Source: Allodiplogaster sudhausi (Eukaryota; Nematoda; Chromadorea; Rhabditida; Diplogasteridae). Taken from it: a stretch of DNA of 64,000 bases. Each line of letters starts with the position of its first letter. Position 1 is the stretch's first letter. Shown piece after piece: positions 11,501-22,622 of this stretch. The stretch is from positions 3,217,001-3,281,000 of the forward strand of contig CALZFC010000005.1 in NCBI GenBank assembly GCA_945643635.1, read 5' to 3'. The notes below the pieces were generated by a model, which saw only the letters and a program-made list of their open reading frames with translations, was not told the DNA's origin and did not search any database. Position numbers and translations under genes: made by a program.

Positions 11501-12221
11501 CCCAAAAAGTGTATCCGAGATTTTTCCTCGTAGACACGTATTATGTGTAGTTTTTCCTCCTCTTTCTTATGAAAGATTCGGTGTTCTGGACGTAATGGTG
11601 AAAAAAAAGTTATTGCCCGAAAACCAGATTTGAAAATTTTAATTGGATGAAACTCTTAAAAATAAAAATGTTCGGAAATAGTCACCACGGACTTTTTCGT
11701 GTAGTTTTGAACAAGGAATCGAACACTGAAAAGATTTTCCAGAAATATTAAGTATAACGTTAGATATGGCCTTCCAAAGTTTTTGAACATTTTTACTTAT
11801 ATCTAAGAGAAAAAATTTTTTTCAAACTTTTTGTCCACCTTTTCTTCTTTATGAATAGTAGATGTATCCCTCATAATGTTTCCAAAGTAAAAGAAAACAA
11901 AAATTCCCCGGGGCAGACGCTCCTTGAACCTTACAGAGGGGCTCTCTTAAATATAAAATCCGTCTTAATCTCAGCCAACTAATACCTGGCAAAGCTGAGT
12001 ATGCCGGTGGCCCCTCTGATTAGCAGAGCTAGACGCAGCTTATCCAGAGGGTCTTTTGCACTCTCCAGCTCCTTCCGGGCCTTTAGCAAAAACAAAAGTA
12101 AAATAATAAAAAGTAGAAGATTAAAGTGAGAATCTGCATTATCCTCTACTTAGCATGAAAGATTAAAGATAATCTTCACCTGCATCTTGAATCCTTCTTC
12201 GGACACGACTTCGTGACTCAT
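8549..12221 (-). CDS. Calcyphosin-like EF-hand protein, C-terminally truncated copy (CAPSL copy 1), 193 aa
   Basis: CAPSL proteins are cytosolic EF-hand calcium-binding proteins related to calcyphosin. Minus-strand exons, 5' to 3': 12180-12221, 11986-12080, 9182-9251, 8982-9089, 8834-8929 and 8549-8719; all phases agree. Three EF-hand loops are intact: DDNGNKSLDLQE, DENGSGGISFDE and DRSGDGAITAED. The start exon (MSHEVVSEEGFKMQ) and its following intron match copy 3 at 61899, so these two are sister copies. The last exon agrees with the paralogues up to EEQIFRM, then diverges into a lysine-rich tail and stops, so the fourth EF-hand region (VT.EEF.NYY.. in the others) is missing. It may be a decaying or a shortened gene. 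Intron 2 carries a 2.66-kb foldback element; intron 3 needs a GC donor (GCATGT) to stay in phase. Confidence 0.8.
9284..11946. mobile_element. Foldback inverted-repeat element, 2.66 kb, flanked by TTAA
   Basis: Two arms of about 1.30 kb (9284-10587 and 10641-11946) are near-perfect reverse complements around a 53-bp spacer. Ends read GAGAGCC(T/C)CTCTGTAAG in both directions, and TTAA sits immediately outside both (9280-9283 and 11947-11950), as expected of a TTAA target-site duplication. TTAA targeting is known for piggyBac-type elements, but the ends lack the usual CCY start, so the superfamily is open. I see no transposase; frames that recur in both arms are the same sequence read twice. 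It lies inside intron 2 of CAPSL copy 1 and would fold into a 1.3-kb hairpin in that pre-mRNA. Confidence 0.85.
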
Positions 12222-12732
12222 TTGCCTTCCTTGAACGAGAAGGTGAACCTTTGAATGCGCGTCGATTTGATTGGAATAAGTTGAGACTATCAGTAAGTGC
12301 CTTGGCAGCCGATCACAGCTTGGCCTTTCGTTCTCACTCGCCGACTCCTCAGAAATATATGCCACGTCTCTAGGAAACAGCGATAAGTAAGTCTATGGAA
12401 AGTGCGTTGAGGTGTACTGATTTCCTTTCTTCTGAAGACGTGGAAATGTAGACAGGTGGGAGTATTTATAGTCACTCCGGAAAACACACGTCTCTTGTAA
12501 TTTCGTGTGAGTTGGCATTGAGAGAGCGAGGATTCTCTCAATGCAGAGTATTTATGAGTTCAAATGTTCATGAGACGTTCCTAAAGATTGAATTATTGGC
12601 TGGTTACAAAATTAGATCCCGCTAGAAATAAGCATCAACCCAATCTCATATGTGATTGCAAAAAAAAGACAGCCAAATATTGAAGAATCCTGGCACGGAA
12701 ACTCGGAGGCGTCAGCAGCAGAGTGTGCATGT

Positions 12733-12773
12733 CCATACATACGTACATACATATGTATGTATGTATGTATGTA
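12733..12773. repeat. CATA/TATG palindromic microsatellite
   Basis: Alternating CATA units switch to TATG units around a central CATATG, so the tract is self-complementary. Similar tracts recur at about 17581-17640, 28505-28527 and 35512-35545, suggesting a genome-wide simple-repeat family. Confidence 0.85.
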
Positions 12774-13345
12774 GTAGCTAAGCTGAACATTCCACCCGAG
12801 GGTAGTACATAGGACATTCAGCCCCAAGGGAATGTCCTCAGCTTGGTTGGAATGTTATTCTCAGAAGAACATGCATAAGAATATTCATGCCAAGAATTGC
12901 ATTTAACAAAGATCAATTTTTGTGTGGAGATGTCGCTGGACTCGTCATGAAAAGCGTTGCGGGGCTATCGCTTCTCAAAAATGGCTCCACCTGACTAGTC
13001 AATCTCAACGCTTCCAGCATCAACTATATGTAGGACTAAAATGTTGTCAATACTTTATTTTCTTGTGTGTGTTTGTACCGGCTCATTCCACTGATCTTCA
13101 ACTGAAATTATAAATTAGAAGAGGCCAGATTTTCAGTCCAATCACTGGAAGATTATGGAATGAATTTTAGCACTTGATTCTAAGTAAAGCAGGCGAAACT
13201 TCATTTCTTTTTCTCTATTTTTTTGTAGATGCCGAGTTTACGTTAAAGCACGGAAACTTCCTCTGTTTGGCCCCTCTTGCCCTTTTTTTTAACGCTTTTA
13301 AATGAGTTTGCATCCGTTTCGCTCTTCTCGCTCTCTTCTCTCTCT

Positions 13346-13389
13346 CTTCTTCATTCTCTCTTTCGTGACTTCTCCCTTCTCTTCCTCCT

Positions 13390-13425
<36 letters not shown>

Positions 13426-13461
13426 TCATTCTCTCTTTCGTTACTTCTCCCTTCTCTTCCT

Positions 13462-13498
<37 letters not shown>

Positions 13499-13552
13499 TC
13501 ATTCTCTCTTTCGTTACTTCTCTGCCTTCTCTTCCTCTTTCTCTCTCTCTCA
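13346..13552. repeat. CT minisatellite, about 75-bp unit, three copies
   Basis: The block CTTCATTCTCTCTTTCGT followed by ACTTCTCCCTTCTCTTCC (second block slightly variable) and a (CT)n run occurs three times in tandem. The lengths of the (CT)n segments differ between copies. Confidence 0.8.
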
Positions 13553-15755
13553 CGCATTGTAAACCTCTCTGCCGGCATCCAATTGCCGTTCTCATGAGAG
13601 CTTCGCTGGCAGCCGACGATACAGTGTGCTGCGAAGAGAAAGAGAGACAGAGTGGGAGTGATAGAGTATAGGGAGAAAGAGAAGCAAAAAGAGTGCAGAG
13701 AAAGAGAGAAGGGCGAGTATGGTTGCAGAGTGCCATCGGAGCCTTTCACCAAACAAGTGGCCTGCTCACGCCTGCTGAGCCTGGCGAGGAATACAGAGTG
13801 AGGCTGCTCTTCCTCTTTCAACTTTAACCCATTGCTTTCATAGATTGCCTAGTTATTTCTTCTTGCTAGGATGGAATACAAAAAAATACATTATCTTTTT
13901 TAGGCATTCAAGGATTTCGCAGACGAATTTTGCAGTGAACTGAGCAAGGCAACCATTTTGTAAATTGTAAGAGTTTTTATGTCGTTTGAATGACGGCCAA
14001 TTCTTCCAGCCAGAATGAATGCCCGTTCCCTTCTATTTTGAGAGCTGCCCTCCTCCTGGTCCATGGCGACTGAGGCATATTCAATAGAGAGAGAATATCT
14101 TGGAGGGAGTGTGGGAGGCAATGGAGAAGATTAGATTAGGAGAGAGGTGAGAGAGACAGAGGAGGGAGACGGAGAGAGGTCAGAGAGACAGAACAGGGAG
14201 TTAGACAGTGTTGAGAGAGACAGAGGAGAGATAGAGAAGTTATGGAAGAATGAGTGTTCTGCTAACTTGTATTGGCCTCTCCGACCATCCTCAATCTTTT
14301 TCCTTTCCTCGAAATTATGCGCCGCACATTTTTATTGCATGACACACATGCCTGAAATATTTTATGGGAAAAATTATATCCAGTGTTTTAACAGTCAGCT
14401 GAACTTCTCAGGAATCACTTTTGCATTCATTATTGGAAGCCCTTGAATACACATACTATGTAGATATGCTTATGTGCATGGTCTACTGAAAGGCCATAGT
14501 GGATTCAACCGCTCTTTCCCTAGACCTCTCCACACTGATTACATCCAGATTTCCCCTTCATTCCTCTTGAAAGCAATAAAAAACAAATATTGTAAATTGA
14601 GATATTTCGAATTGATAATCTCCCTTTGCTTCCTTTTGCAGGGTTTCCTGATCTTCTCAATGCGCTGGAAGAATACATTTTTGAACAATGATGAAGGCGA
14701 TTTCGTACCATAAAAACGTACCGAAAACTTCCTTTAGCAGAGGGCGGAATAATTGATTCCAGATCTCCTCGTAGTTTCCTCTCTCGTGGCTGTCTCTCAC
14801 TCGTCATTCTAAATCTCCCATTCTCATGTCACCTCATCCCTCGATCGTTTTCCTGAAAGAAGAGGCGAGATATGGGCGATCAAGAGATAATAGCCATTTT
14901 GCTGTAATAATTTTGTATTTTTGCCGCATGATAAAACTAAAACTTTTATTTAGCTCAATAATTTTGTTCAATGATCGCGCTTTTCATTTTTTTCATAACT
15001 TACATGCATACATACATGCATGCATATGTAATTGTTCTGTTTTTACTATTCAGCATTCCCGTATGAAAATGGTTTCCCTCTATGGCTGGAAATGAAATTG
15101 TACTCTTTGATTTTCCTCCCGTTTATTGCTCGTTCCTTGCCTCTCAGTGGTTCGTCGGTTGTCTCAGTTCCCATTCTCCCTTGTCCGGCTCATTCGTTTT
15201 CCCACTTCAACACCACTTTTTAAATGTTTCTGCTTTCGCTCTCTCTTTCTCTGTTTCTCCCTCTCTATAATTTTCTCACTTCTTTCTCTCCACTCATGGC
15301 TAACTCTCTGACTAATCCTCATATTCATAAGCTCCCTTTTATTTTGCACGTTCTCGTAGAGTAATCTTCCTGTGAGTGTAAATGAAAACTGCTCCGGAAG
15401 TGAAGGGAACGCCTGCGGCACGGAAAGTACGGAGATGAATTCCTCTCTTTCAATCCGCTCCGTCTTCCTCATTCTGTTCTTCTAACGCTTTCCAGTGAAT
15501 GCGTTAGAAGATGAGGGTGCACCTTCCTCAAAATAGAGCAGAAATGCACCCATTCAGCATTAAGCTTCCCTACTAATACGGATTCACGGATCGTTATATT
15601 CATTGAGATGCTTCTCTCGCTTGTCTTCAACTCTCATTCCTTTATGAAATTATGTACATACACGTAGTTTTGCGTTTCGTTCACTAAACTAGAATTATTC
15701 GAGAAAGAATGTATCCTGGAGATCGCGAAGAGGATAACAATTGGGAACAGAGAAC

Positions 15756-15862
15756 GATGGAGAGTGAGGAAGGGAGAGAGGAGCAGAGAAAGATGGAGAG
15801 TAAAGGAGGGAGAGAGGAGCAGAGAAAGATGGAGAGTAAGGGAGGGAGAGAGGAGCAGAAAA
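15756..15862. repeat. 36-bp purine minisatellite, three copies
   Basis: A unit containing GGAGGGAGAGAGGAGCAGAG followed by AAAGATGGAGAGTAA repeats three times with few changes. Because the unit is a multiple of three, it opens a frame with a 12-residue repeat, but nothing around it suggests a real coding exon. Confidence 0.85.
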
Positions 15863-16564
15863 GAGCAAGTGAGAATGTCGCTGGCTTCTTGTCTCTGACA
15901 CCTCTCATGCATATTTCAGTGCATGTCTTAGTGTATAGCCGGTCGAGATATCCTTTTCCTCTGGGCCATCGTTGATTTGGCAATGAGACAGCGAGATATG
16001 TACTATAAATAAAGAGAAGGCCTCATCGACTCCGTCCTTCTCGGCCTTCCAAGCTTTCTTCTGGATTCCCATGCTCTCATTACTTACATACTTTTTATTA
16101 CGCGGATGAATGGCCAGTTAGATTACACAAAAAACGCAACGAACGTTTGGATTGCACATGAAAGGAGTGAGAAAGCTTTGATCCCTTTTCTCATTCAATA
16201 AACTGAGCGTGCTTGATGCATGAAAATATTTCACCTTCCCATTGCAAACGTGAGATTCACTTGATTTATTTTCCTCAAGTGATTGTTAGCTCTGCAGTCG
16301 ACTACTGTATGAGATGAAAAATATCTCGCCCCGTGTGTGCTCTTCCTTTAGTTCTCCTCCCCGTCGATTCAAACTTCATACGATGAAATCTGCCCATATA
16401 CGGGATACATACTTCCGTAGCTCTCTCACACCCATTTAGACTGCTGTTAGAAGGGTCAGGGAATGAGGATGAAGCCCCTCGAGCAGTAGAGAATGCATCA
16501 GATCTTGACGAGAAAGCGAGGATTCTCTGTTTGAAGACTTTCCGTTGTCTGTGAATACTGATAA

Positions 16565-16682
16565 AGTAGTGAGAGAGAGAGATAGAGAGAGAGAGGGAGA
16601 GAGAGTAGAAGAGAGAAGGCGAGACAGTGAGTTTTAGAGATTAACAAAGAAAGAGAGCAGAGTGCGAGAGAGAGAGAGAGAG
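16565..16682. repeat. GA-rich tract
   Basis: Imperfect (GA)n with interruptions. A matching (CT)n run lies 320 bp downstream at about 16999-17030, so the two can pair as an imperfect inverted repeat. Confidence 0.75.
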
Positions 16683-16993
16683 TAGAGTTGGCTCAGCTGC
16701 AACCATTCTTCTTCTTCCTTTCTGCTATCGAGCGAATCAGAAGTTTATCTCTGCTCTATAATTTTGCCAAGAGAGGAGAAAAGTTTCAAAAAGAATAATG
16801 AGAGCAGCAGATTCGTCGGAATGCGGCTGCGAGGTCCTCGTTCTCGTCATTATGGAAATTGCATCAGAATATTGCACATAAGGAGGAGGAAAGAAAAAGA
16901 GTAAAAAGTTGATTGAGAGAGCGGGAGAAAGGGAGGGAAAGGAAAGAGGAAGGGAGCCCTCCTCAACGTCAATCCCCATGTCTCCCTCAATGC

Positions 16994-17024
<31 letters not shown>

Positions 17025-17958
17025 CCTCTCTCTGCAATCGTCGCATCTTCTACATGCTTTCTTCCTGCTGACATGTGTCCTTCCCTCCCTTACTTTTCCT
17101 CGTTTCGCCAACACAACGTCCACGTTAGCATCAAGCCATGCCATTATTCTCTCCCTCCTTCTTCCTCTGCCTTTTCTGCTTTATGCTCTTGTATTTACTT
17201 GTTTCATTGATATCTTGCTATCTTATTTTCTTGTTAAAGTGTCTTCGCTGGCTATTCCGAGATGAATGCATGTAGTCATAGGTCTTCATCATCCATTTCA
17301 TTTCGATGACTTTCAATGGCATCTTTGACAGTCTGGCCATGGCCCGCCGTGTATATGCAAAGAGTTATCTTAAATTCGTTAATATTTCATGTTGTTGAAA
17401 TGTAGCTTGCATACTGTCTGTCTTTCTTTCTACAATTACCCATTCAATCTCGTGCCGTTAATCACTGAATTATGACATTCAGTATGCGGATTACGAGAAG
17501 CAAGAGTGTGTAAGGAAAGAAAAGCCGAGGGAAATGTTAGCTGATATCTCACCAATTCTGTTTCCGTAAGCGAATGATAAATACATACATTCATACATGT
17601 GCATACATACATACTTACATACAATACATGTGCATGTACGCATATCATCAAACTAAATTCAAAGCCACGGGCAGATGCTCTGATTGAATGCTTCGCATTT
17701 CCTCGCTCAGACTATGATTGAATAATTTGTGATGCAAGGGGTTCTCTTTGTTCCTGTCTTGCGTCATTCTCTCTGCTAACCCTCACGCTCTCCCTTTGCC
17801 ATTCCGATACCTGTCATTTGTTGTCCTTTGCGGTCACGAGATTATTGTTTATTGTTTATTCATTACATCAAGTTTAATGATGTGACTATGTATGTACATA
17901 CTACTATAATATGTCTCATAATATGTCTCATGAATGTCTTTGAGTAGCAGAGCGAAGA

Positions 17959-20900
17959 ATGGAACATCCCGGCAGTGCAGAAGTGGATGTGATAGGGGTG
18001 CCGAGCAGCGGAGAAGAAGCAACGACAGCTTCCCTGAGTGTGGTGGAGACGATTCTCGAGACAATCGCACTGAACAATTACACGGCAGAAGACTGCGATG
18101 TCGCCTGGCAAGCAACCACTACATTTGTCATGCAGGTATGCTCATTCGGGGAGACTTCATTCTTCTTGCCATTTGGTCGCGTGCTTTGGAAACAAATTCG
18201 ATAGAAAGCACTCGGATAGAGAGGCAGTCACTCTGTGCTCTTTCTGTGACCAATCTCAGTCAGGTCATGCAAGAACATAAGAAATGAACAAATCCTCTTC
18301 GTTCTGCTGAAGGCATTTCAAGAGCGTATTTAGCAGCCTTTACACCTGAAATAACTCGGGCATTCATTTTTGATTCACTAATAATTGCATGCCTCAGTCA
18401 ATTCGCTTCGTCCACGTGGTCCTCTGCTCGGCCGGAATCATTTCCTGTGCTCTTCTCATCTTCGTTCTCCTCTCCCGATCTGCAAGGTCAGATTCTTCAG
18501 GCATTCTTTCAGATTCCCTAGTATTGGTGATCAAGATAATTAACAGAAATATTTCAATTACAATTTTTCCTAATCATAGCTATTTTTCTATTTCTCCTTG
18601 TTCTGCATAGTCTAATTAGCTGTAACTCCGACAGACATCTGCACGTGAATCTGCGTCTGTCCCTTGCCTCTCTCACCATCGCGGCTCTCATTGCGTGTGC
18701 TCAGCTTTTCTTTACAGCCGTCTTCACGTTCGGATTCTTTTCATCATTTTTTGTGATTTTCAATAGTTGTTGCTCCACTTTAAGGCAATAATTTTTATTA
18801 ATAAGAAATTATATGTTTTTGTCTCCTTACAGTTCGGTATTAACGGTTGCTTCAGACGACAAGTGTAACATCATCTTTGATTCGCAAGTTGGATATTTAT
18901 ATTTTCTAAAATTGTTTATTTCACAATGTCATATTTTCTTTACAAATTAATTTTAAATGAAATACGGATAAAATTTGAGTCATGCGCTCTTCTTCGCTGG
19001 CCGGTTGTTCTTGCGATCTACGCGACATTGGCTGGCATCATTTGTGTGGCAGTCGAGAGGGCGATTGCTACTGTCAAGTCAGAATTCCCTTTCTACGCAC
19101 ACTCCAAGAACTCAGTTGTTACGATCATGTCAAATACGATTATTTCGTGCAAATTTCGCTTTAGATACCGTACGTACGAGGCCCATGGCTGCCGAGAAGT
19201 CGGTGTCACTCTCATTATCGTACAGGTTTCAAAGTCTTTCACTTTTTTATAAGTTGTTTGTCGAACAATAGCAAGTGAACATTTTAAAGTATTTTTACAT
19301 AGTAATATTCTGCAGTGGTCGACATCTCTGCTGTGTTCTTTCTTCTCTATCATCATGCGTCATGACCCTGGCTTCGTCCACTACTGCACTGTCTATGTCT
19401 CTCATCCCAAGTCTGCCGTCAGTCAACATTCTTCTTTCTTTTCTCATTTTGTTTCTTCTGCTCTCACTTTGCTTTTACACTTTATTTGTGAAGTTTCTGA
19501 ATGGAAAACTAATAGAAATCAAGTCACCTCGTGTGTACATATTTATACATACAGTCCCGCCCAGGATCTTGGTACCAAGGAGGGTCGGAGGGGTCGGAGG
19601 GGTCCAAATGCATCCTCGGTAATAACTACTTTCCTAGGAAAGAGAAAAATATTTTAAATGGTACGTTGGTTTGCTTATAGAGAACGGATATTACTGTTTA
19701 AAAATCGATAATTTTTTATCACTTGATAAGAAGTTATCAGTTTTCGCTTATAAAAAATTTCATTTCTTATATTTTTAAATGAAATTTCTTCTATACTATT
19801 ATTTTGTCTCTACCCACATCCACAAATAATAAAATTAGAGATTGTATCATTGATAACGGAAATCGATAAATCAGACCTTATCACGCATGTTCAATAGCTG
19901 AGCAGATTCGCCCAACGATTCTGAATCTATTTATGTAATCAGTTTTCAAATAGAGTGCCCGTTAACAATATATTTTTGATTGTGTGTACTTTCCATGCCT
20001 TTCTTCAGAAAGAATACGGCAGGGAGGCTTTTCAGGCCGAGGGGGCGGGGCCTAATCCTTTTTTCTCTGCCTGTGCTATTTCGCTACCTCAAACTTGGGT
20101 AATTAAACCAAGGACAAAATGGCTCGCGCTAAATTTCTGAGGTTCAATGCTATTGCAGCAACCTAAATTTGGACGCATCATACCGGGCCAAAATTTTTAC
20201 AAAGTCCAAGACTATGGGGAATCCTGAAGAAAGGAATGGAAAGTACACACAATCAAAAATATATTGTTAACGGGCATTCTATTTGAAAACTGATGACATA
20301 ACTAGATTCAGAATCGTTGGGCGAATCTGCTCAGCTATTGAACATGCGTGATAAGGTCTGATTTATCGATTTCCGTTATCAATGATACAATCTCTAATTT
20401 TATTATTTGGGGATGTGGGAAGAGACAAAATAATAGTACAGAAGAAATTTCATTTAAAAATATAAGAAATGAAATTTTTTTATAAGCGAAAACTGATAAC
20501 TTCTTATCAAGTGATAAAAAATTATCGATTTTTTAACAGTAACATCCGTTCTCTATAAGCAAACTAACGTACCATTTAAAATATTTTGCTCTTTCCTAGG
20601 AAAGTAGTTATTACCGAGGATGCATTTGGACCCCTCCGACCCCTCCGACCCTTCATTGGTACCAAGATCCTGGGCGGGACTGTATGTACATGGATGTTTC
20701 ATTTTTCTCACTTTATTTTTGAGGGAACAAACCCGGGCATTTGCAGATAATCTCCTTATGCTTTATGACAATAATCGAATTGGTAACTCTTCTCTTCTTC
20801 ATCACTCTTCTCTCTGTCAACAAGTACAAACAGGTTCGGAGTGGAACCTTCAGTGCCATTCTTGTTCAAGAATGCATAATGCCTTTGGACAATACAAAAG

Positions 20901-21481
20901 TTGCCAGGTCCACGAGTTTGTGAACAATGCGTTGCATTCACTGACCGAGCGGTATCAGCTTCTCGTCAGTTTTCGTACAAATTTTATTTTTAGATATATA
21001 TTTTTTTTCCATTATTTAAAAGGGTGCTCCAGAATATGCTAGCGTCAGGGAAAAAGGGGGAAACAGCGTGAAAGAGATAGAAAGATGGCTAGAAAAAGCG
21101 AATGAGAGAGAAAGAAAGAGAGAGAAAGAGAGAGAGAGAAAGATGGAATCTCGTGATTTCCAGGAGAACGTACGTATCATGCAGACGTTGATTCCGTCCT
21201 TGACGGTGCACGCTTCTCTGTCTCTGCTAGGCCTGGCCGCGATGCTTCTCTTTGCCATTGCCCACCAGTCAGTCATCCTCTTCCTCTTCCTCTCAAGAAC
21301 CACTCCTTTCAGAGAGATGAACAGTCGGTCGGTTGCCCGCTTCGCTCCTTTCTCTGAACTGGTTCTCCTCGTTGTTCCCATCTACTCGATTGTCTTCTCC
21401 GCTGTCGCCGTTGCCTGTAATCCACAGCTTCGCCAGGCAGCGAGGTGCGCTTTCATAGCCAAGAATGATTATTATCACTAA
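17959..21481 (+). CDS. Sra-superfamily-like seven-transmembrane chemoreceptor, 383 aa, 10 exons
   Basis: This is a predicted chemosensory G-protein-coupled receptor of the nematode Sra superfamily (Sra/Srab/Srb/Sre). Exons: 17959-18135, 18398-18486, 18635-18765, 18856-18887, 18980-19077, 19165-19225, 19316-19417, 20747-20833, 20908-20964, 21164-21481; phases agree at every junction. After a 60-residue polar N-terminus, hydrophobic segments lie at about 66-86, 98-130, 147-168, 183-205, 231-254, 288-310 and 328-360. The block LTERYQLLENVR (residues 271-282), just before TM6, is the hallmark of the superfamily, and HVNLRL before TM2 and ERAIAT after TM3 also fit. Intron 7 contains a 1.13-kb inverted-repeat element. 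Exon 4 (32 nt) is the least certain. The exact subfamily is not assigned. Confidence 0.8.
19552..20682. mobile_element. Inverted-repeat element with TA flanks and CAGT ends, 1.13 kb
   Basis: Arms at 19552-20008 and 20224-20682 are near-perfect reverse complements around a 215-bp unique centre. Both ends read CAGTCCCGCCCAGGATC inward and are bordered by TA (19550-19551 and 20683-20684). TA duplication with CAGT termini is typical of non-autonomous Tc1/mariner-type elements. A tandem GGTCGGAGG motif lies just inside each end. No transposase is present. It sits in intron 7 of the Sra-like receptor. Confidence 0.85.
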
Positions 21482-22622
21482 AAATAAGATCCGTGATTGA
21501 TTAATCGCGCATTCAAAAGCATTGTCAGAGGTGCTGTGCCTGTTTTCTTCACTCCCCGACCAAATCCTCCACTGCCTGGAGAGCCTCCTCTCATTGCGAG
21601 TCGCCCTTCCAAACAGATGGAGAAGGAGAGCGATCGGCATTTTAATCTGCTGGCCAACATGTGGAATAAGTGAACCAATGACTTTTTATTTCTTTATCAT
21701 ATTTATTTTTTGTTCGATGTGCTTCTTCATATTCTTTCTATCTGTAATAATTTCGTGAATATCAGTACGCCGTCCAAGCATCTTTATTATACATAGTACA
21801 TACATATGCATGTACATACCTACAGTACCCCCAACGGCGAGGGGTCAATGCTGCGTCGGCAATAGCGGCCACGATTTGCCAGGAAACTCTTTCTGCAGTG
21901 AGATATTCCATTTGGACCATTTGACCGCGGCCGCTATAGCCAACGCAGCATTGGGCCCCTCGCTGTTGAGCGGTACTGTATATATTCATGTACACCAAGG
22001 ATCTGATTGTGAGACATAGTGCGGGTTTTTTTCTTTTACGCTTATAATATATAAACTTTTGATGTTTCTGAATTTGTTCGCAGTATTCGATGGAATAAAG
22101 AGTTCTACTAAATTATTCAAATGGTTCATTTTATTTAATGTCTACAGAAAACACATTAATTAAAATGAATCGCTTAGAGTTTCAGCATTCTCAAAGAGAT
22201 GTTTCATTCGCTTATTGTAAGCGTCAACTTGAACAATGCCCAAAGGTATGCCGAATAGCCAGCCGATTCTCAGCAGCATCGATAAAAAAAATGAAATCCT
22301 TCCGAAATTAGCTCAAAATATTCAATTTTTTCTTCTTATAAAACGCTCGTTTCACTCTGTGAAAGGTCATTTAAATGATATTCAAATGAGTTTGCTGGAA
22401 AGACAAGCAAATAAAAGGAAGGCTCCTCCTTCCTATGTCTCATTCACTACAACTTTTTACGTGCAAGGTGGCTGCTGGTCTCGTGAGTTTCGATTCTATT
22501 TTTTTCTATTTCAACATAATAATGTGGAAAAATTTTTGGCGAGGCCTTGTCTTATACAACATTGAACAATTTTATCTCTTGCTGAACTGAAAATGATTTT
22601 GTTTTTATTTCCGAATGTTGAG
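21482..22622. other. Intergenic region between the Sra-like receptor and TOB
   Basis: The interval contains the 156-bp MITE at 21823-21978, an AATAAA at 22094-22099 and otherwise AT-rich sequence without a recognisable exon. The AATAAA is about 600 bp past the receptor stop, so it may or may not be its poly(A) signal. Confidence 0.5.
21823..21978. mobile_element. Short MITE, 156 bp, TA-flanked with CAGTACC ends
   Basis: Terminal arms of about 50 bp (21823-21870 and 21923-21978) are imperfect reverse complements; both start CAGTACC and are flanked by TA (21821-21822, 21979-21980). The arms share AATGCTGCGT and ATAGCGGCC. Size, TA flanks and CAGT ends fit a Tc1/mariner-type MITE, distinct in sequence from the larger one at 19552. 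Confidence 0.8.

Larger units (their letters stand above)
12222..17958. other. 5.7-kb intergenic region, no recognised gene
   Basis: I found no exon chain with a family match on either strand. The sequence is AT-rich with many GA/CT tracts and CATA microsatellites (listed separately). A short frame near 14640-14713 follows a TTTTGCAG and ends in TAA; it could be a terminal exon but is not recognisable. Frames in the GA/CT tracts encode Arg/Glu or Leu/Ser low-complexity peptides and are not credible genes. Confidence 0.5.

Noticed and set aside
9511..11633. Matching ORFs in the two arms of the foldback (about 75-146 codons)
   Set aside because: They are the same inverted sequence seen twice; no transposase or other domain is recognisable and the frames differ in length between arms.
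13215..13821. Long Arg/Glu- or Leu/Ser-rich frames over GA/CT tracts here and at many other places in the window
   Set aside because: Low-complexity dinucleotide repeats lack stops in several frames at once; none connects to a plausible exon.
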